From positions 103,456,257 through 103,520,256 of the forward strand of contig NC_132989.1 in assembly GCF_048564905.1 (NCBI RefSeq): DNA of 64,000 nucleotides. Reading direction: 5' to 3'. The notes below the pieces were generated by a model that was not told where the DNA came from, did no database searches, and was given only the letters and a program-made list of their open reading frames with translations. This DNA is from Vicugna pacos. Lineage: Eukaryota > Chordata > Mammalia > Artiodactyla > Camelidae. A program made the translations under genes and the position numbers. Shown in pieces: positions 1 through 12,177 of this stretch (positions are counted from its first letter, which is position 1; every line of letters starts with the position of its first letter).

Positions 1-960
1 TTCAACGCATAGCTCTTGCATTTCTCTGGGATTTACAAGGGATTGTTGAAAAGCTTAGCATGTAAGTCCTAAAAATATTATTCCTTATTTATAATTTACA
101 TTAGAAATTTGTGTGTGAGTAAAGTAGGAACAACAGAAGCCTGGTGGTATCTTTCATAACTTTTGTTCTTATAAATAATGCAACTCTGTTGAGTTCATTT
201 CCTTAGTTGGCTGTCCCTAAAGTGTGCCCTTCCCTATTTTTGTTCTAGTCCATCAGATGCTTGCAAATCAAAAATCCCTTTGAGAATAACTCTCCCACCT
301 TTGTGTCCATCTCCAAGGGAGATGTAATCTTACTTCAGTCATCTAATTAGCAGTAGGAGTCTCTGTGCTGCAGGCGGCAACATCAGCACAAGTGTGATGA
401 GCCAGTGTGCTGACATCAATGAACACTTTATTAAATTACACACTCCTCTAAGCAGGCACAGGCTTTCAGAGCCCTCATATTTTATGCACTGTTGCACTGA
501 CTCCCTGCTTTCTGAAACTGTGAGTATCCGGGCCAAGCTGAAGATATGAAGTCCTGATGAGATTACAGAGATTTTTTTTTTCAAAAGATACTTGGCATAC
601 TCTTAGGTATTAGGTTTAGTCTGTGGGTTTTTTTTTTTTTTTTTGACAACTGATAACTAGCTGGAGTTTTAAAGAACAACAGGAAACCAGATTTGGCATA
701 TAATTTAGGGCATCTTTTTCTTTGGAACACCAATGTGTCAGAGTGAAATAAAGGATTCACTGATCTGAAAAAAAATTCAAAATGATAATCTTTTTCTGGA
801 TACTGCATACTTAGATGTATACCTAGTATGCAGTAGCTTTTGTTTCCTGAATAGTTTATAAAAGTACACACTCTTAAATGCTTTTAATTACTAAAGTATT
901 TAATATTAATAAAGGAAAGTGCAATGGAGATAAATATCCTTTTTAATAAAGGACGTTTAT
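1..960. other. unassigned AT-rich sequence
   Basis: I see no gene and no repeat I can name. There are two T-rich runs (about 571-582 and 628-644). A GTAAGT lies at 61-66, directly after the first 60 bases. It could be a splice donor, but nothing else supports an exon. Confidence 0.4.
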
Positions 961-964
961 AATT

Positions 965-1660
965 ACATTTATCTTTTTTGTATACAGCCATCTTGACAGG
1001 TGTGAGGTGAGATTTCAGTTGTGGTTTTGATTTGCATTTCCCTGATGTTTACTGATGTTGAGCATCTTTTTAGGTACCTGTTGGCCAGTCTTATTGAGAA
1101 ATAATTGACATACATCACTGTATAAGTTTAAAGTGTGCACCATGATGGTTTGATTTACATATAGTATGAAATGATTACCACAATAGGTAACCCTAATCCA
1201 TCATCTCATATAGATACAATAAAAAGAACAGAAAAAATATTCTCCTTGGAATACTACTCTCTTAATAGCTTTCGTATGCATCATACGGCAGTGCTAACTA
1301 TAGTCATTGTGTTGTGTGTTACAATCCTCTTCAGTTTTGTTTTCTCCCTCTTGTATTGGTGTTGATCATTTTCCAGTCAGGGTAATGTCATCCTAAAATG
1401 TATTGGAAATTATTCTTCTAGTCTTGCACTTCCTGAAATACTTTGTGTAGGACTGGTAAATGTCTTAAATATTTGCGCAAATTTGCCAGTGAAACTGTCT
1501 GGCTCTTGGAGCATTCTTTAGTGGCGGTTAACTATAGATCCAATCTTTTAAATATTTATGGAACTATTGATGTTATCTTTTTCTTCTTGACTGAGATTGG
1601 TTGTTTAAGTGTTTCGTGGAATTTGTCTGTTTCACTTAGGTTTTTGAATTAATGAGCATG
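965..1660 (-). mobile_element. old L1 fragments, minus orientation
   Basis: Three adjoining pieces resemble L1 read in reverse. Positions 970-1085 carry the L1 3'-end phrase ending in TTGATTTGCATTTCCCTGATG and GATGTTGAGCATCTTTT. Positions 1090-1355 resemble another L1 3' UTR (TTATTGAGAAATAATTGACATA at its start). Positions 1360-1655 resemble reversed ORF2. The divergence is high, consistent with mammal-wide L1M subfamilies. The three pieces may come from one rearranged element or from neighbouring insertions. Confidence 0.65.
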
Positions 1661-1710
1661 GAACTTTTAGAAATAGCTCTTTAATAATCTTTTTAATATC
1701 AATATCTATA

Positions 1711-1744
1711 TCTATATCGATATCAACATAGATATCGATGTAGA
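1711..1744. repeat. 14-bp inverted repeat, 6-bp loop
   Basis: The left arm TCTATATCGATATC (1711-1724) and the right arm GATATCGATGTAGA (1731-1744) are reverse complements with one mismatch, around the loop AACATA. It sits in a TATC/ATAT-rich patch (1690-1745), so it probably arose from decay of a simple repeat. Confidence 0.7.
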
Positions 1745-3640
1745 TGTAAGTATACACACATGTACACCTTGACACCTTGACTGCTTGGTTTGCATTGGAG
1801 TCCAAGTTGAACGGAACAGTCTTTACAACTAATGCTAAGGAGGGCAGACGCCGATAGCTCTAGCTGTACAAAGTCCTGTACTTGCTTATCACGCTGTGTC
1901 TTCTGCTCCTCTGGATATACCACAGAATTTTTATTTATTCCTCTGTGGTTTTCTTACTCCTATTTAAAAAAAATTGAAATTGGCTAGGTTTTAGGGTTTC
2001 ATTACTGAATGAAATTGCAATAATTCAGGATAAGTTATGAGAATGATTAAAGGGTTAACCTTAAAAGGGCGAATACACCTATTTACAAAAGAAATCAGGA
2101 GAAATGTTGAATGAATGCAGGAGGCTCTCATTTTAGATAATTATTACTTGAGACATGTCACTCCTTTATTCTTATTCCAGAGCTGATCTATGAGAGAAAG
2201 AAAGTGAGAAAATACAATCTAAATAAACTCTTAACTTCTTTTCTATATCCCACTCCTACATCCTCATCTCTATGTATCTGGAATTCCATCTCCCTCAGTG
2301 ATGGTAAAAGCAAAAAAAAACTTAAGATGCTTTCAAATGGAAATGCATGCTATATAATACTGCTTTTGATTAATTCAGTCCATCAACACACATACACACC
2401 CCATAAAGCAATAAAAGGATGTGTTTCACCAAGATGCAGAATGCCTTCTTAGAAGAATGGTTAAAAAGTCAGGATATAACACCATGTAGTAAGTATCCCC
2501 TTGAAGAAAATCAGAAGGTATCAGGGATGTGTAGACAGGGGTATAGACAGGAGGTGTATCAGTTATCCAAGGGAGCTAGGAAATGCTGAGCAGTGCTCTT
2601 CCTGAAATAATATTTTGCAATTAACTGAGTGGATGGTATTTTATGGATTGAGTCTTAATGGTCCATTTCTGAGGTACTACTTTTTTCTTGCATCAATCTT
2701 AACCCACTAAATTCTCACTGAAATGAGTCCTTCTGGTTCCCACAGTGATTGTGACTAAACATATGTCAGGTCTATAATTGTTTCAAGGGCCAATGCATAA
2801 CCTCTTTTAATGTCCAAAAGCTTACGAATCTGACTACCTTCAGTAAGTATAGGTTTCTGTTGTAGTGATTTTTCACACTGGATTTGGGTACCCAATGATT
2901 CAGTGAAGCAGATTTATCAACCTTAATACTTTCTAAAGGTTAAAAATAATTACATAATAATTTCCCCATTGATTTTGTACCACAAAAAATAGTCATATAC
3001 ACATATAAGAAAACCAAGATTTTCTAAAGTGAGTGGTCATGAAACTTACTATGTTAAAGATTGCATGCTGTATTTCATTTAGAATTCCAAGAAGCCGTTG
3101 GTAGTGGTAGAGCCAGGATCTGGGTGTGGGTAGTGAGAATATGGGCAGAAACCAGCAAATGTAACCATACTTTTAAAGGAAACTTTTAAAATCCCATTTT
3201 TATTAACTAATTCACAATCTTAACAAATTCCAGTTCTCCTTCCAGAGACATAATTCCTTAAAAAGGAAAAATTAGCTACAGAATCTTTCTTCTCAAGGGG
3301 ACGTGAATATCAAATTTATACACAAACTTCAACATGTTAATGGTATGCTTCAAGTCAAAAGCAATGTATGGAATTTACATGTCTAAATACATTATTAATA
3401 ACATTTTAAATAAATATTCTTTACCCAGGATCTTACTGTATATGTCCCAATACTTCTGTGGTCCATAGTTCACACATTTCCTGCAGTGTCAGAAATCCCC
3501 CATTCCCCATGGGTCTATCTTATTTGTGCTCAGCACTGGAAACTAGCCAGGATGTCTTCTAGATAAGAGCATTAAAGTGTAAGTTTTAATCATAATAACA
3601 TCTATTCATTATTAAATTATGCAGGACATTTCAGAACAGT
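1745..3640. other. unassigned intronic sequence
   Basis: I see no coding pattern and no repeat I can name with confidence. A short, slightly GC-richer piece at about 1770-1925 is not explained. Confidence 0.35.
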
Positions 3641-3644
3641 GCAA

Positions 3645-3765
3645 GGGGAATCTGGTGACCTGAGTTTCTTCTTATGACACTAACTGTTTGAGACCGAGCA
3701 TGCCACAAAACATTACTCTTGACACTGTTTCCATATCTGTCAGCTTAAGTTATAGGAGGAAAAGA
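3645..3765 (+). repeat. MIR-like SINE relic
   Basis: The order of phrases follows the MIR core: a GACCTGAGTTT block, then GACACTAACTG, then TTTCCATATCTGTCAG. The similarity is weak and the copy is old, so it could be chance. Confidence 0.4.
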
Positions 3766-3818
3766 CTATTTCTAAAGCTCAGTTTAAAAGTACTTGATGA
3801 TATGTTTGCTGCTAAGGT

Positions 3819-4074
3819 CAGGGCTGGTTTCTCCATTAGGCAGAGTTCGCTCTGAGCTTAGGACCCTCATTATTTTTTAGGGAGGATCCCATGAAAATGT
3901 TAGTCTTTTTAAATCAGAGGAAAAAGTTGAATTTTTAGGTCAAAAACAATGTTTTAATATGTAGTATTAATATACGTGTCTTTATATGAATGTAGTTGTG
4001 AAATATATTTTCTAGTATTTAATTAACATGAAGGCAAACTGTCTAGAGCCCATAAAAGTCATAACCCAGCCCTG
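3819..4074. mobile_element. hAT-type MITE with TIRs and 8-bp TSD
   Basis: The element starts CAGGGCTGGTTTC and ends GGGTTAT-type sequence in reverse (ACCCAGCCCTG), giving terminal inverted repeats built on CAGGGCTGG. It is flanked by GCTAAGGT (3811-3818) and GTTAAGGT (4075-4082), an 8-bp target duplication with one change. TIRs beginning CAG and 8-bp duplications are hallmarks of hAT transposons. It is 256 bp and non-coding, hence a non-autonomous MITE. I cannot name the subfamily. Confidence 0.75.
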
Positions 4075-4082
4075 GTTAAGGT

Positions 4083-5320
4083 AGAGAAAATTGCAGCTGA
4101 AAAGTTAGAAGATTTGGACTTCACATTGTAAAAATTCCGGACCTAAATTTTGATTTGAACTTAATTGTCTTAGAATCATGTCATATAGTCAAGGTGAAAT
4201 AATTTCATCCCATCAGTACACTTGCTTCTTTTTCCCCCTGAGCCTTGCACATTCTTTTCCCTGTTTATGACACACTATGTACTTCTGACCCAGTTTTCCA
4301 GTTCATGGAACATAATTCCATCCCATTGTGTTGCCATAACTCACTTATTTGCACACTTGTGCATATATGCACACACAACATGCACGCATGTGCACACACA
4401 GTGGCACCCAGTCTCCTCTTCCCTGTGTGTCAGCTGGGACATGGTATTCTCCAAAAAGATGTCCCGGACCCCCCATGTTTGGATGAGGTTCTCTTTCACC
4501 CAAACACACTGTTCACTCTTAAATGGTGTGAGCATCTTGGGTCTCACCGAAATCTGACAGCTTCCATATAGCAAAATGTAGGGCACAGAGACACTACTCC
4601 ATAAGCATTGCCCAGAGAATAATTCTGAACCTCAGTAGCCCCAGCTATGGTATGAAAATTCTAAACACACTCCATGGAGACATATGAAAACACACATACA
4701 AACAAACTACACATACAGACTAGTGATTTGTACCACTAGTTCATTGGGGAGCTCATTATAATATAGCTTATTACTCCCAAGTATTTATAAAACCAATACT
4801 ATGCTTTAGAGTCTATACTTAAGCATTGATACCTTTAAAATTTTTAATAAGTAAATATTAGAAAATAAAGAAATAAACCTTGTATTCTCTTTTTAGTTCA
4901 GTTGAAGACTGTGATGAAAATACTACTTAGCACTGAGCCAAACATTAGGAAAAATGGTGACAAATTATAACCTAATCACTTTCTGCCCGCAGAAGATGAA
5001 ATTTAGCTAACACGATGCTATTCCAGTTGTATGTTTTAGCTATAGACACATAATTTTGGAGTTAATCCTTTTTATGTAATGAGTTTCCATGAAGAGATAA
5101 CATAGGGTATCGACAAATGGGCTTTTCAGTATTGTGCAAATTCTGAAGCATAATTAGAGTTAAAAAGTAGTGCTGATAAAATTTTCTGCTTCCTTTATTT
5201 AAGCCTGTCTTATAAACGCCACAGAGCTCTGTCTGATGATCACTGTGCTTATCCTCATGTAATGACTATACTTTTAAGTATATTTTAATGGCCAATAATA
5301 TATCTCCATGTTTGCACCTT
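4083..5320. other. unassigned intronic sequence
   Basis: Contains a CA/GT-rich patch at about 4350-4400. Overlapping short open frames near 4222-4586 on both strands look like chance: no family match and no codon bias. Nothing else recognised. Confidence 0.35.
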
Positions 5321-5329
5321 TGACTAATT

Positions 5330-6060
5330 TTGACAAATGAGTGTCATGTATAGTTTTGCATTTGCAGGTGTAACAGCAGGAACACATTTTGCAACACCCA
5401 ATTTAGTGTATATTTCACACATCCGCATGGTAGAGCAAGCTAGTGTACAGTGTTTACGCACAATTAGCACATGCGCAGGTCTTCATAGAAACAACTTTGA
5501 ACGGAAATGACGTTTAACGGGTTCTTTCTTCCAGCTGCAGATTTTTTTTTCTTGATGGTCTACTACTAATGCAGTAAATGAGGAATTACACCCATCTTGG
5601 ATAGGAATTCCTAATAAAACTCCCAAACTCTCTCTGTCTCTTCACTCATTGCTTTTCAGAACAGTTCAAGTCCTGGATCAAAGAAAATTGGGTACCAGAT
5701 GGCTTTTATCCTAACATCTTTAACTTACCTTGAGAAGTTGCTTGCTACCGATTTCCACGTAATGAAATAAATCCAACTGCAGCAGAACAAGACTTCCAGG
5801 AAGCAGCAGGTGTAATGTCACAGCTGTATTAGCACTGCTGACTTGATCGTGGATCAAGTTACTTCTGGGACTGTCACACTCGCTGCTGAAGTTCAAAACG
5901 GCTGCTGAGAGAGTAGCAAGAACTCTCGGGCACTTTTCTTTAGCCTATTAGCAGGAATCAGAAAATGACCACACCGCGCTATGTGTCTCACTCACCAATG
6001 CTTCTTACCCCTGCCATATGCTTTATCTACCCGCTGCCCAGAATTTATATGGGTTATATT
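5330..6060. promoter_or_regulatory. repeat-poor segment, candidate cis-element (speculative)
   Basis: This stretch reads as unique sequence, with more CpG-containing words than its surroundings. It has a CRE-like half site (TGACGTTT near 5507), ACATGCGCAGG near 5470, and a perfect 8-bp inverted repeat ACTTGATC-GTG-GATCAAGT at 5841-5859. It lies about 6 kb upstream of the coding exon. These motifs are short and occur by chance, so a regulatory role is only a suggestion. Conservation has not been tested. Confidence 0.2.
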
Positions 6061-7590
6061 TGGTTTTGCAAATTAACACGTTAGGATGTTAGCATGTAGC
6101 ATGGCTGGAGAAGTGTATTACTGGTTTATGTGCAGGTCACATTCCTGGAGAATACAATTAATTTCAAATGGTTTTGCTTGAAGGGGAATTTGAATCTGAG
6201 AGGAATAGCAAGGATCAGAGATTCTTGGAATTCTATCTGCATTGGTAAGAATCCTAGCAATGTTAGATAACTTACCTGAGACTAGGAAACCTTCGCGTTG
6301 CATATTTCATTCGACCGTGATATATTGATTGCTTGTTTGACGAATGTCTTGTGTGAGTGCTGTGATGTTGTATAAATAGAATATAAGCATAAAGTGGTAT
6401 AAATGGTCCTCCACCTGTTGTGCTTTTTTAGGGAAAGGAGCCAGGTTTCCTTCTCATTGAAATATTTCAGAAAAATGATAATGTTCAACCCAGTTCAAAA
6501 TGTATTTACTGAACACTTTGTGCAATCCTATGTTAGTAACTTTGGAGGCAAGGCATAGAGCCTTGTTTTAAACTTACAGTCTAAACAGAGATACATATGC
6601 AAATGCATACTTAAAATAGAATGATAAATATTCAATGTAGAATTGAATATTTTCTATGACATTAGAGCACAGTAGGTAATGTGTAATGAACTCTTGGAAA
6701 ATATGATCAAGCATATGGACTCATATTCTTCGAGTCCTTAGTGTAATGCTTTGATTCAATTATCTCACATAGCGCTTTATACAAGATGCATAAAATGGTA
6801 TCAGCTGTATGAAAAGGAGGTCTTTAGTATGCACTGGCTCATTTTAATTGTATAAACACACCTGAAAAATGTTCCTTTATTTCTCAATGTTGAAATTTCA
6901 TTAGATTGTATTGGTGCTATGAAACTCTAAAAGGATTAAAATTCTTTATCCATAGAGGCTTGGGTTTGGTCTCAATAATCTTTAGCATTTTCTATTATGA
7001 TTATAAATGGTAAAATTAAAGGGAAAAAAGCTGGTACATTAAGATTCTAATCAAAATAATCAACTGACTTGAAGAATGACTTATTTCTTTCATTAACCAA
7101 GGATGGATTGCAGCTTAATTGATTACCTGTTATTTGTGGAGATTTAATTAATAATGAGAGGTGTCGACCTGCCTGCTATACTGTATTTTGTGATCTGCTT
7201 TTCTTGGCTTCCTATAGTAAAATTGACAGGCTATAGAGAAAATAATGATAGTGATAAGTATTTCAAAATAATAATGAAGACTCTGTGATTGCAGAAATAG
7301 AATAAGGTTCAAATGTTTTAAAAGGTATGAAAAAGGAAAACAGTTTGTAGCATAAGAATATAATCACTGTAGTGTGTGCTGACTTGAATAAAACAGATTT
7401 TTCTAGTTTAAAAAAATGCAGAAAAAGATTGATTACTTAGAAAAAAATGTTCTAATCTTGCTACAATAGTCATCTTATATTTTATTTCCCCATCAGTGTA
7501 CTAGGCAACATACCAGGGCTGTGAGGCAGTAAACAGGAAAAACATCATAAACCTACACTGAAGATGATTTTAAGTTTGGAAAGGTCTCCA
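6061..7590. other. unassigned AT-rich sequence
   Basis: At about 6490-6640 there may be a remnant of an ancient mammalian repeat (phrase TGTATTTACTGAACACTTTGTGCA). Otherwise nothing was recognised. Confidence 0.35.
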
Positions 7591-7593
7591 GCT

Positions 7594-7753
7594 TTGCTAT
7601 TCAAAGCATGTGGTCCAACTGAGCTGGCCTTACAGGGGAGCATATTAGAAATACAAAATCTTGCACCCCACCCAAGACTTGCTGATTGAAAGCACAGATG
7701 TTTAATAAAAGCCCCAGGAGATGTGAATATACATTAAAGTTTGAGAAGCACAG
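7594..7753 (+). mobile_element. MER5A-like hAT-Charlie relic
   Basis: The piece runs from a TCAAAGCATGTGGTCC-like start, through CTTGCACCCCACCCAAGACTTGCTGATT, to a TTTGAGAAGCACAG end, in the order of the MER5A consensus as I recall it. Length about 160 bp. MER5A is an ancient non-autonomous DNA transposon shared by placental mammals. Confidence 0.75.
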
Positions 7754-8250
7754 AAATTATGGGACTGCAGAAATGCTAAGAGGTGGTTTAGTGATTCTTA
7801 AACTTGATGTGATGTTCATATTAAATTATCTTTGAGGTTAAAAATAGGAAATGTGGTTTTGCAAGAATTTCTTGAAAGTTAAATTTATTAACTGAAAGTG
7901 ACATCATCAAAATTCATTATCTTTCAGCATTTTCATTTCAGGGGATAGTTTAACTGTGGTCTCAATCCCATTGATTCCTTCTGATTATAACTCTGTTTAC
8001 AATTTCAAACAAGTACAGCCCCTTTATGTAATATTTTCATATTCTAAAATTTAGCTTTTGTTTTTCACCATAAACAATTCAACGTGTTCAGAAAGATTCT
8101 TTTACAACGATATTAATTGCCTAATTCAAGAAATGTTTACCACTACACCTATATATACATAGCAACATGCTATTCACCAGTGAGAGAAGTTAAATAAAGT
8201 ACAGTTACCTGGACATCTCACTGACACTTGTTAATGATCAGTCATTTTAG
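7754..8250. other. unassigned intronic sequence
   Basis: AT-rich, with no recognised feature. Confidence 0.35.
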
Positions 8251-8254
8251 TTTT

Positions 8255-8550
8255 CATCTCTAATAATGAATGATGTTAAATATCTTCTCATGCATTTATT
8301 TTTTCCCTCTATCTTCTTAGGTAAACTCAAATATTTTCCCACCATTTTTAAATTGGGTGTTGTGTTTTTTTTTTTTTTGATGGTTGGATTTTGAGAATTC
8401 TTCATATATTCTAGATGCAAGTCTATCATCAGATATGATTTGCAATCTGTTATCGTATATTCCCGCTCAGCTATGGTGTGTCTATTTCTTCTCTTAACAA
8501 TATCCAAACTCTTCAAGTTATATACATTAAATATGTGCATTTTTTTATTT
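8255..8550 (-). mobile_element. old L1 3'-end fragment, minus orientation
   Basis: The order TTTAAATTGGGTG, a T-run, TTTTGAGAATTCTTCATATATTCTAGATG, then ATCAGATATGATTTGCAA is the reverse of an L1 3'-end segment. Much diverged. Confidence 0.65.
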
Positions 8551-8639
8551 CAATCATACCTCAGTAAAATGGTTACAAAAAATAAAATGATACCATTAAA
8601 ATATGTCAACTATTACAAAAGATGAGCAAGTTTTGATTA

Positions 8640-9310
8640 CTGACATCTATGAAATATTATTGAAAAGAACTTAGTAATGGAAAGCCATACAGTGTTTCAT
8701 AGGTCAAAAGAGACATTGTTACTATGCTGTCAGTTTTCTTCAAGTTTATTTAAAGATTCAATGCAATCTCAATCAAAATCCTTACAGGCCTTTTTTAATA
8801 CATTGCAAGGTGGTTATAAAATTTAAATGTAAAATGCAAAAAGTTCTAAAATAACCAAAAAATTTTTAAAAAGGAGACCAAAGTTGGAGGACAAACATTA
8901 TCTGATTTCAAGACATAAATTATAGTCATCAGGACAGTGTGCTGTTGAAATAAAGATGGGCAAATAGATGAATGTAATAGACTAGAGAGTCCATAAATAT
9001 ACAGGCACAAAATATATAGACAATTGATTTTTGACAAAGGTGCAAAGGCAGTTCAGTGGAGAAAGGATGAGCTTTTCAACAAATAGTGTTGGAGCAACTG
9101 GATATTCATAAGCAAAACATAGAACTTCAATCCAGATCTTGCTCCAATACAAAGCTTGATTCAAACTGGACTATAGACCTACTTACCTGTTAAGAATTAA
9201 TCTATAAAGCTTCAAAAAGAGAACATGAGAAAATACTTTTGACCTTAAGTTAGGCAAAGATGTTTAGATGTGAGACCAAAAACCCAACCTATTAAAGAAA
9301 TTTATAAATC
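8640..9310 (+). mobile_element. L1 ORF2 3'-part fragment
   Basis: The sequence follows the last part of L1 ORF2: AATGCAATCTCAATCAAAATCC, then the TAGTCATCAGGACAGTGTG block, GACAATTGATTTTTGACAAAGGTGC, and AACAAATAGTGTTGGAGCAACTGGATAT. The reading frame is broken throughout, so this is an old L1M-type copy. It lies next to a minus-oriented L1 piece, so at least two insertions or an inversion occurred here. Confidence 0.8.
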
Positions 9311-10690
9311 AAAATTATCACAATTAATTTTCTATTTTTTAATCTTATTGTTTGAAATGGTTTTATAAGATACTTATATAAAATCTGTTTTAAACATATT
9401 TTAATGATCTTAAATTAGTGTTAAAATTCATTCAATACCCTCCATTATTCTGGGACATAATAGCACTCAGGTGGACAAATATAATAAAACGTGTAAGTAA
9501 AATTAAATATTGTTGTTATTCTTCCTAATAATAGCAACTGTAACATCTAGGATGCATGCTATGTTCGTTTAATGAAAAAGAAGAATGTAAAAACCTCTAA
9601 AGCAGACTAACATTGTTACTATAATGAATTATTTTGTAAAAACTTTCCTTGCTAATACCAATAAATGATTTTAACAATTAAAAAATACATTTAACTGTAG
9701 ACTCTTCAGGAAATTTACCATTAAACTATGGGAATTAGAACGAATGAAGAAGAAAAATCATTCCAAGCATGTGTGAAGATCCAATTATTTACTAATAACT
9801 TTTACCAATACGATCTCCACCTACTCCTTCACCAAAATATTAGTGCTTAAGCTCCTAAAATTATAGATAAGGTTATAATTGTATTGAAAATGATCACTAA
9901 TATAGCATATAATTGCTGGCAAATATTTTTAAATTGAAAAAAATAGAGATGAAATGAGAATGGCTGTTGCTACATTAAGTTTTAAAACATTTATAGAAGA
10001 GAGCAGAAACCCTCAGTTATGCAGACTCTCTCCTAACCTTTAGGAACAGTGTAAGTTTCTGGAGAATGTCCTGATACATTTCAAAAGGCAAATATCATTT
10101 TGATAAGTGTTCCTTTTACATAGAATCCAATCAATTTGAGTTTCTGTAAAATCATCCATGCTTTGTGATGTAAAACCATTTTATGCACCAGATAATTTCT
10201 ATATTCCAAGTATAGCGTTACCTGACAGATTTTAATACAGGCTACATCTGTCATGTTGAATGCTTCATGTGCCTTGGAGAACTCCACTGTCATTTAATAC
10301 CCTCTAGGGAGGTACTGCTCACCATTAATCTTATTTCTAAAGCATTTTTGCATTAACCTTTAAATCATCCTAATAATAAAACAAACAAAAAGGTAAACAG
10401 ACTGCTTAGAAATCCTTACGAATGAAAGCATAAATCTATGTGCTGGAGTACTTAGCATGCGTTGTCACATTACAGAAGTAAAGTTCAGTCCTTTTGGTCC
10501 CCCAACCACTTTTTATAATAAACATTTTATCATATCCTGAAATAAAATTCATACCTAACAAAAAACAAACAAAAACTATAGAAAAATTTTAAATAAAAAT
10601 ATCCTAGCAGTAATACAAATAAAAAACAAAAGTTATGATTTTAGAATATTATTATTTGGGTGTAACTATATAGAGGAGGTAATGGTACTC
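9311..10690. other. unassigned AT-rich sequence
   Basis: AT-rich with no recognised gene or repeat. Short open frames here lack any recognisable protein. Confidence 0.35.
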
Positions 10691-10714
10691 AGATGTTTGA
10701 GTCAATTTACAGTT

Positions 10715-11330
10715 CATTGATTCATTCCTTCAAACTGGTTAATGAGCATCTACTCTGTGCAGGATTCTGTTCTAGTCACTGTGAAAACTAGCAAAAAAAG
10801 CAAAATTACCTTCTTTCATGGTATTATAGGGAGGAGAGTAAAGATGTACTCAATAAGTAAATAAAACGTATGTAGTATATTGGGATATACAAAATTATTA
10901 GGGGAGATTTCAAGAAAGAACTGAAGGAAGCGGGGGACCTACCCACGTGGATATCTATAGGGAAAAGCATTCCGGGTGGAGGGAAGAAGTAGAAAGGTCC
11001 TGGTTAAAAGGAGACACATATGAAGTGTGTTGCAGACTGAAGCAAGAAGTACACTTTGGCTGGAAAGAAGTCAATTTTGAGGAGCACCCTGGGGGATTTA
11101 ATTTCAACATGAGAGAGGACCAGCAGTCGTGAAATTGACAACAGCATTGTAGGTCTTTGTGAGATGTTGGGTTTTAATCAAAGTGAGATGAGAAGCCATC
11201 AGAGTGTTTTAGGGAGAGAAGTGACATGATCTGATTTGAATTTTAGCGGGATTATCTGGCACATGTTGCTGAGAAAAAGTAATAGCAGGTAGTTGGGGGT
11301 CTGGGCGTCATGGAGTCCTAGACAGCGGCA
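10715..11330 (+). repeat. ancient mammal-wide interspersed repeat
   Basis: The stretch runs from ATTCATTCCTTCAAACTGG and GAGCATCTACTCTGTGCAGG, through GTGGATATCTATAGG and AAGCATTCCGGGTGGAGGGAA, to TGAGATGAGAAGCCATCAGAG and GTGACATGATCTGATTTG. These phrases occur in this order in a widespread old mammalian repeat whose name I cannot recall safely. The purine-rich open frame at 10947-11132 lies inside it and is not a gene. Confidence 0.6.
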
Positions 11331-12052
11331 AGGGGCTGATTAGAAGTGGACACACTGTGCAATTGTATCAAAGGTGTAGTTGACAACGTGATTAAATCCT
11401 TCTGCACAATAGTGTAAGTTACATCATAGGCTGATTTACTATAGTAGTGAGTTTTTTCTACTCTAGGAACCTCCACAGACCAACCTAAAAGGGATGAAGG
11501 GAGAGGTCTTCGGCCAAAGACACTCAGATTTTTTGGTCTCGTTTTTGGCTTAACTTTTTACCTTTGAACAGGATTAAATTTGAAGAAACTGTGCTGCTGT
11601 TTAAAAACCATTTAAATATCATTGAATTGCATGACAAATGCATGTTTCCTGTAGTTTATTAAAATTACCATTTTGTTTTCAAAATTTATGTTAAATTAAT
11701 CTGAAGAAGTTGACATGCAAAATTAACTACGTCTGCGCTTTGTATAGAGGTCATAATTCTTGAAAACCAGTAAAGTGCCAAGACAAAAAAAAAAGAAAAG
11801 CTTAATATGACCTTTCTTTAGAATTTGAAAGAAATTATTTATAATTATTTTTCTTAAATTGTAGACATGTTACTAGACAAGTAATGTTTCTAAAACTAAG
11901 TTATTTTATGTAAAAGAGGGAAAGTAAATATTTTGGTTTCTTTTATTAATTAATCTTCAAGTTTACAGTGACTTTAATCTTTAACTTTAAAGTTACAGGT
12001 AACATTCGTAATGTTGTTAACTGACTTTTTTTATTTGTTTGTTTGTTTGAAG
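11331..12052. other. CDH10: end of upstream intron, unique sequence
   Basis: AT-rich sequence leading into the exon. It ends in a T/G-rich pyrimidine stretch (about 12027-12050, TTTGTTTGTTTG repeats) followed by AG at 12051-12052, a plausible splice acceptor for the exon that follows. Confidence 0.5.
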
Positions 12053-12177
12053 CTTTTGGAAACATGTCCAAAACATTGATGAAATGTTGGAAACCAGTTG
12101 AAACACAGTAAAATTCAACCCAATAAAATAGGACTGCTTTTTCTTCATCCACGCTGGGAATTGTCAAGAAGTGAACT
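12053..12177 (+). other. CDH10: 5' UTR part of the first coding exon (inferred)
   Basis: The start is placed after the AG at 12051-12052, which closes a pyrimidine-rich tract; this choice is inferred. An in-frame TGA at 12172-12174, two codons before the ATG, confirms that the coding region cannot extend further upstream. The ATG context AACTATGA has A at -3, which is favourable. Several AGs lie further downstream in this stretch, so the acceptor could be different. Confidence 0.5.

Larger units (their letters stand above)
1..12052 (+). other. CDH10: CDH10 intron 1 or 5' flank (part)
   Basis: This is the sequence upstream of the only coding exon seen. If the gene follows the usual layout of type II cadherin genes (non-coding first exon, large first intron, ATG in exon 2), it is the 3' part of intron 1. 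That is inference from gene structure, because exon 1 and its promoter were not recognised. The stretch is AT-rich with scattered old repeats, listed separately. The listed short open frames show no codon structure and no recognisable protein. Confidence 0.6.

Noticed and set aside
4222-4586. Three overlapping frames of 81-111 codons on both strands
   Set aside because: Low-complexity CA/GT content, no domain and no consistent codon use.
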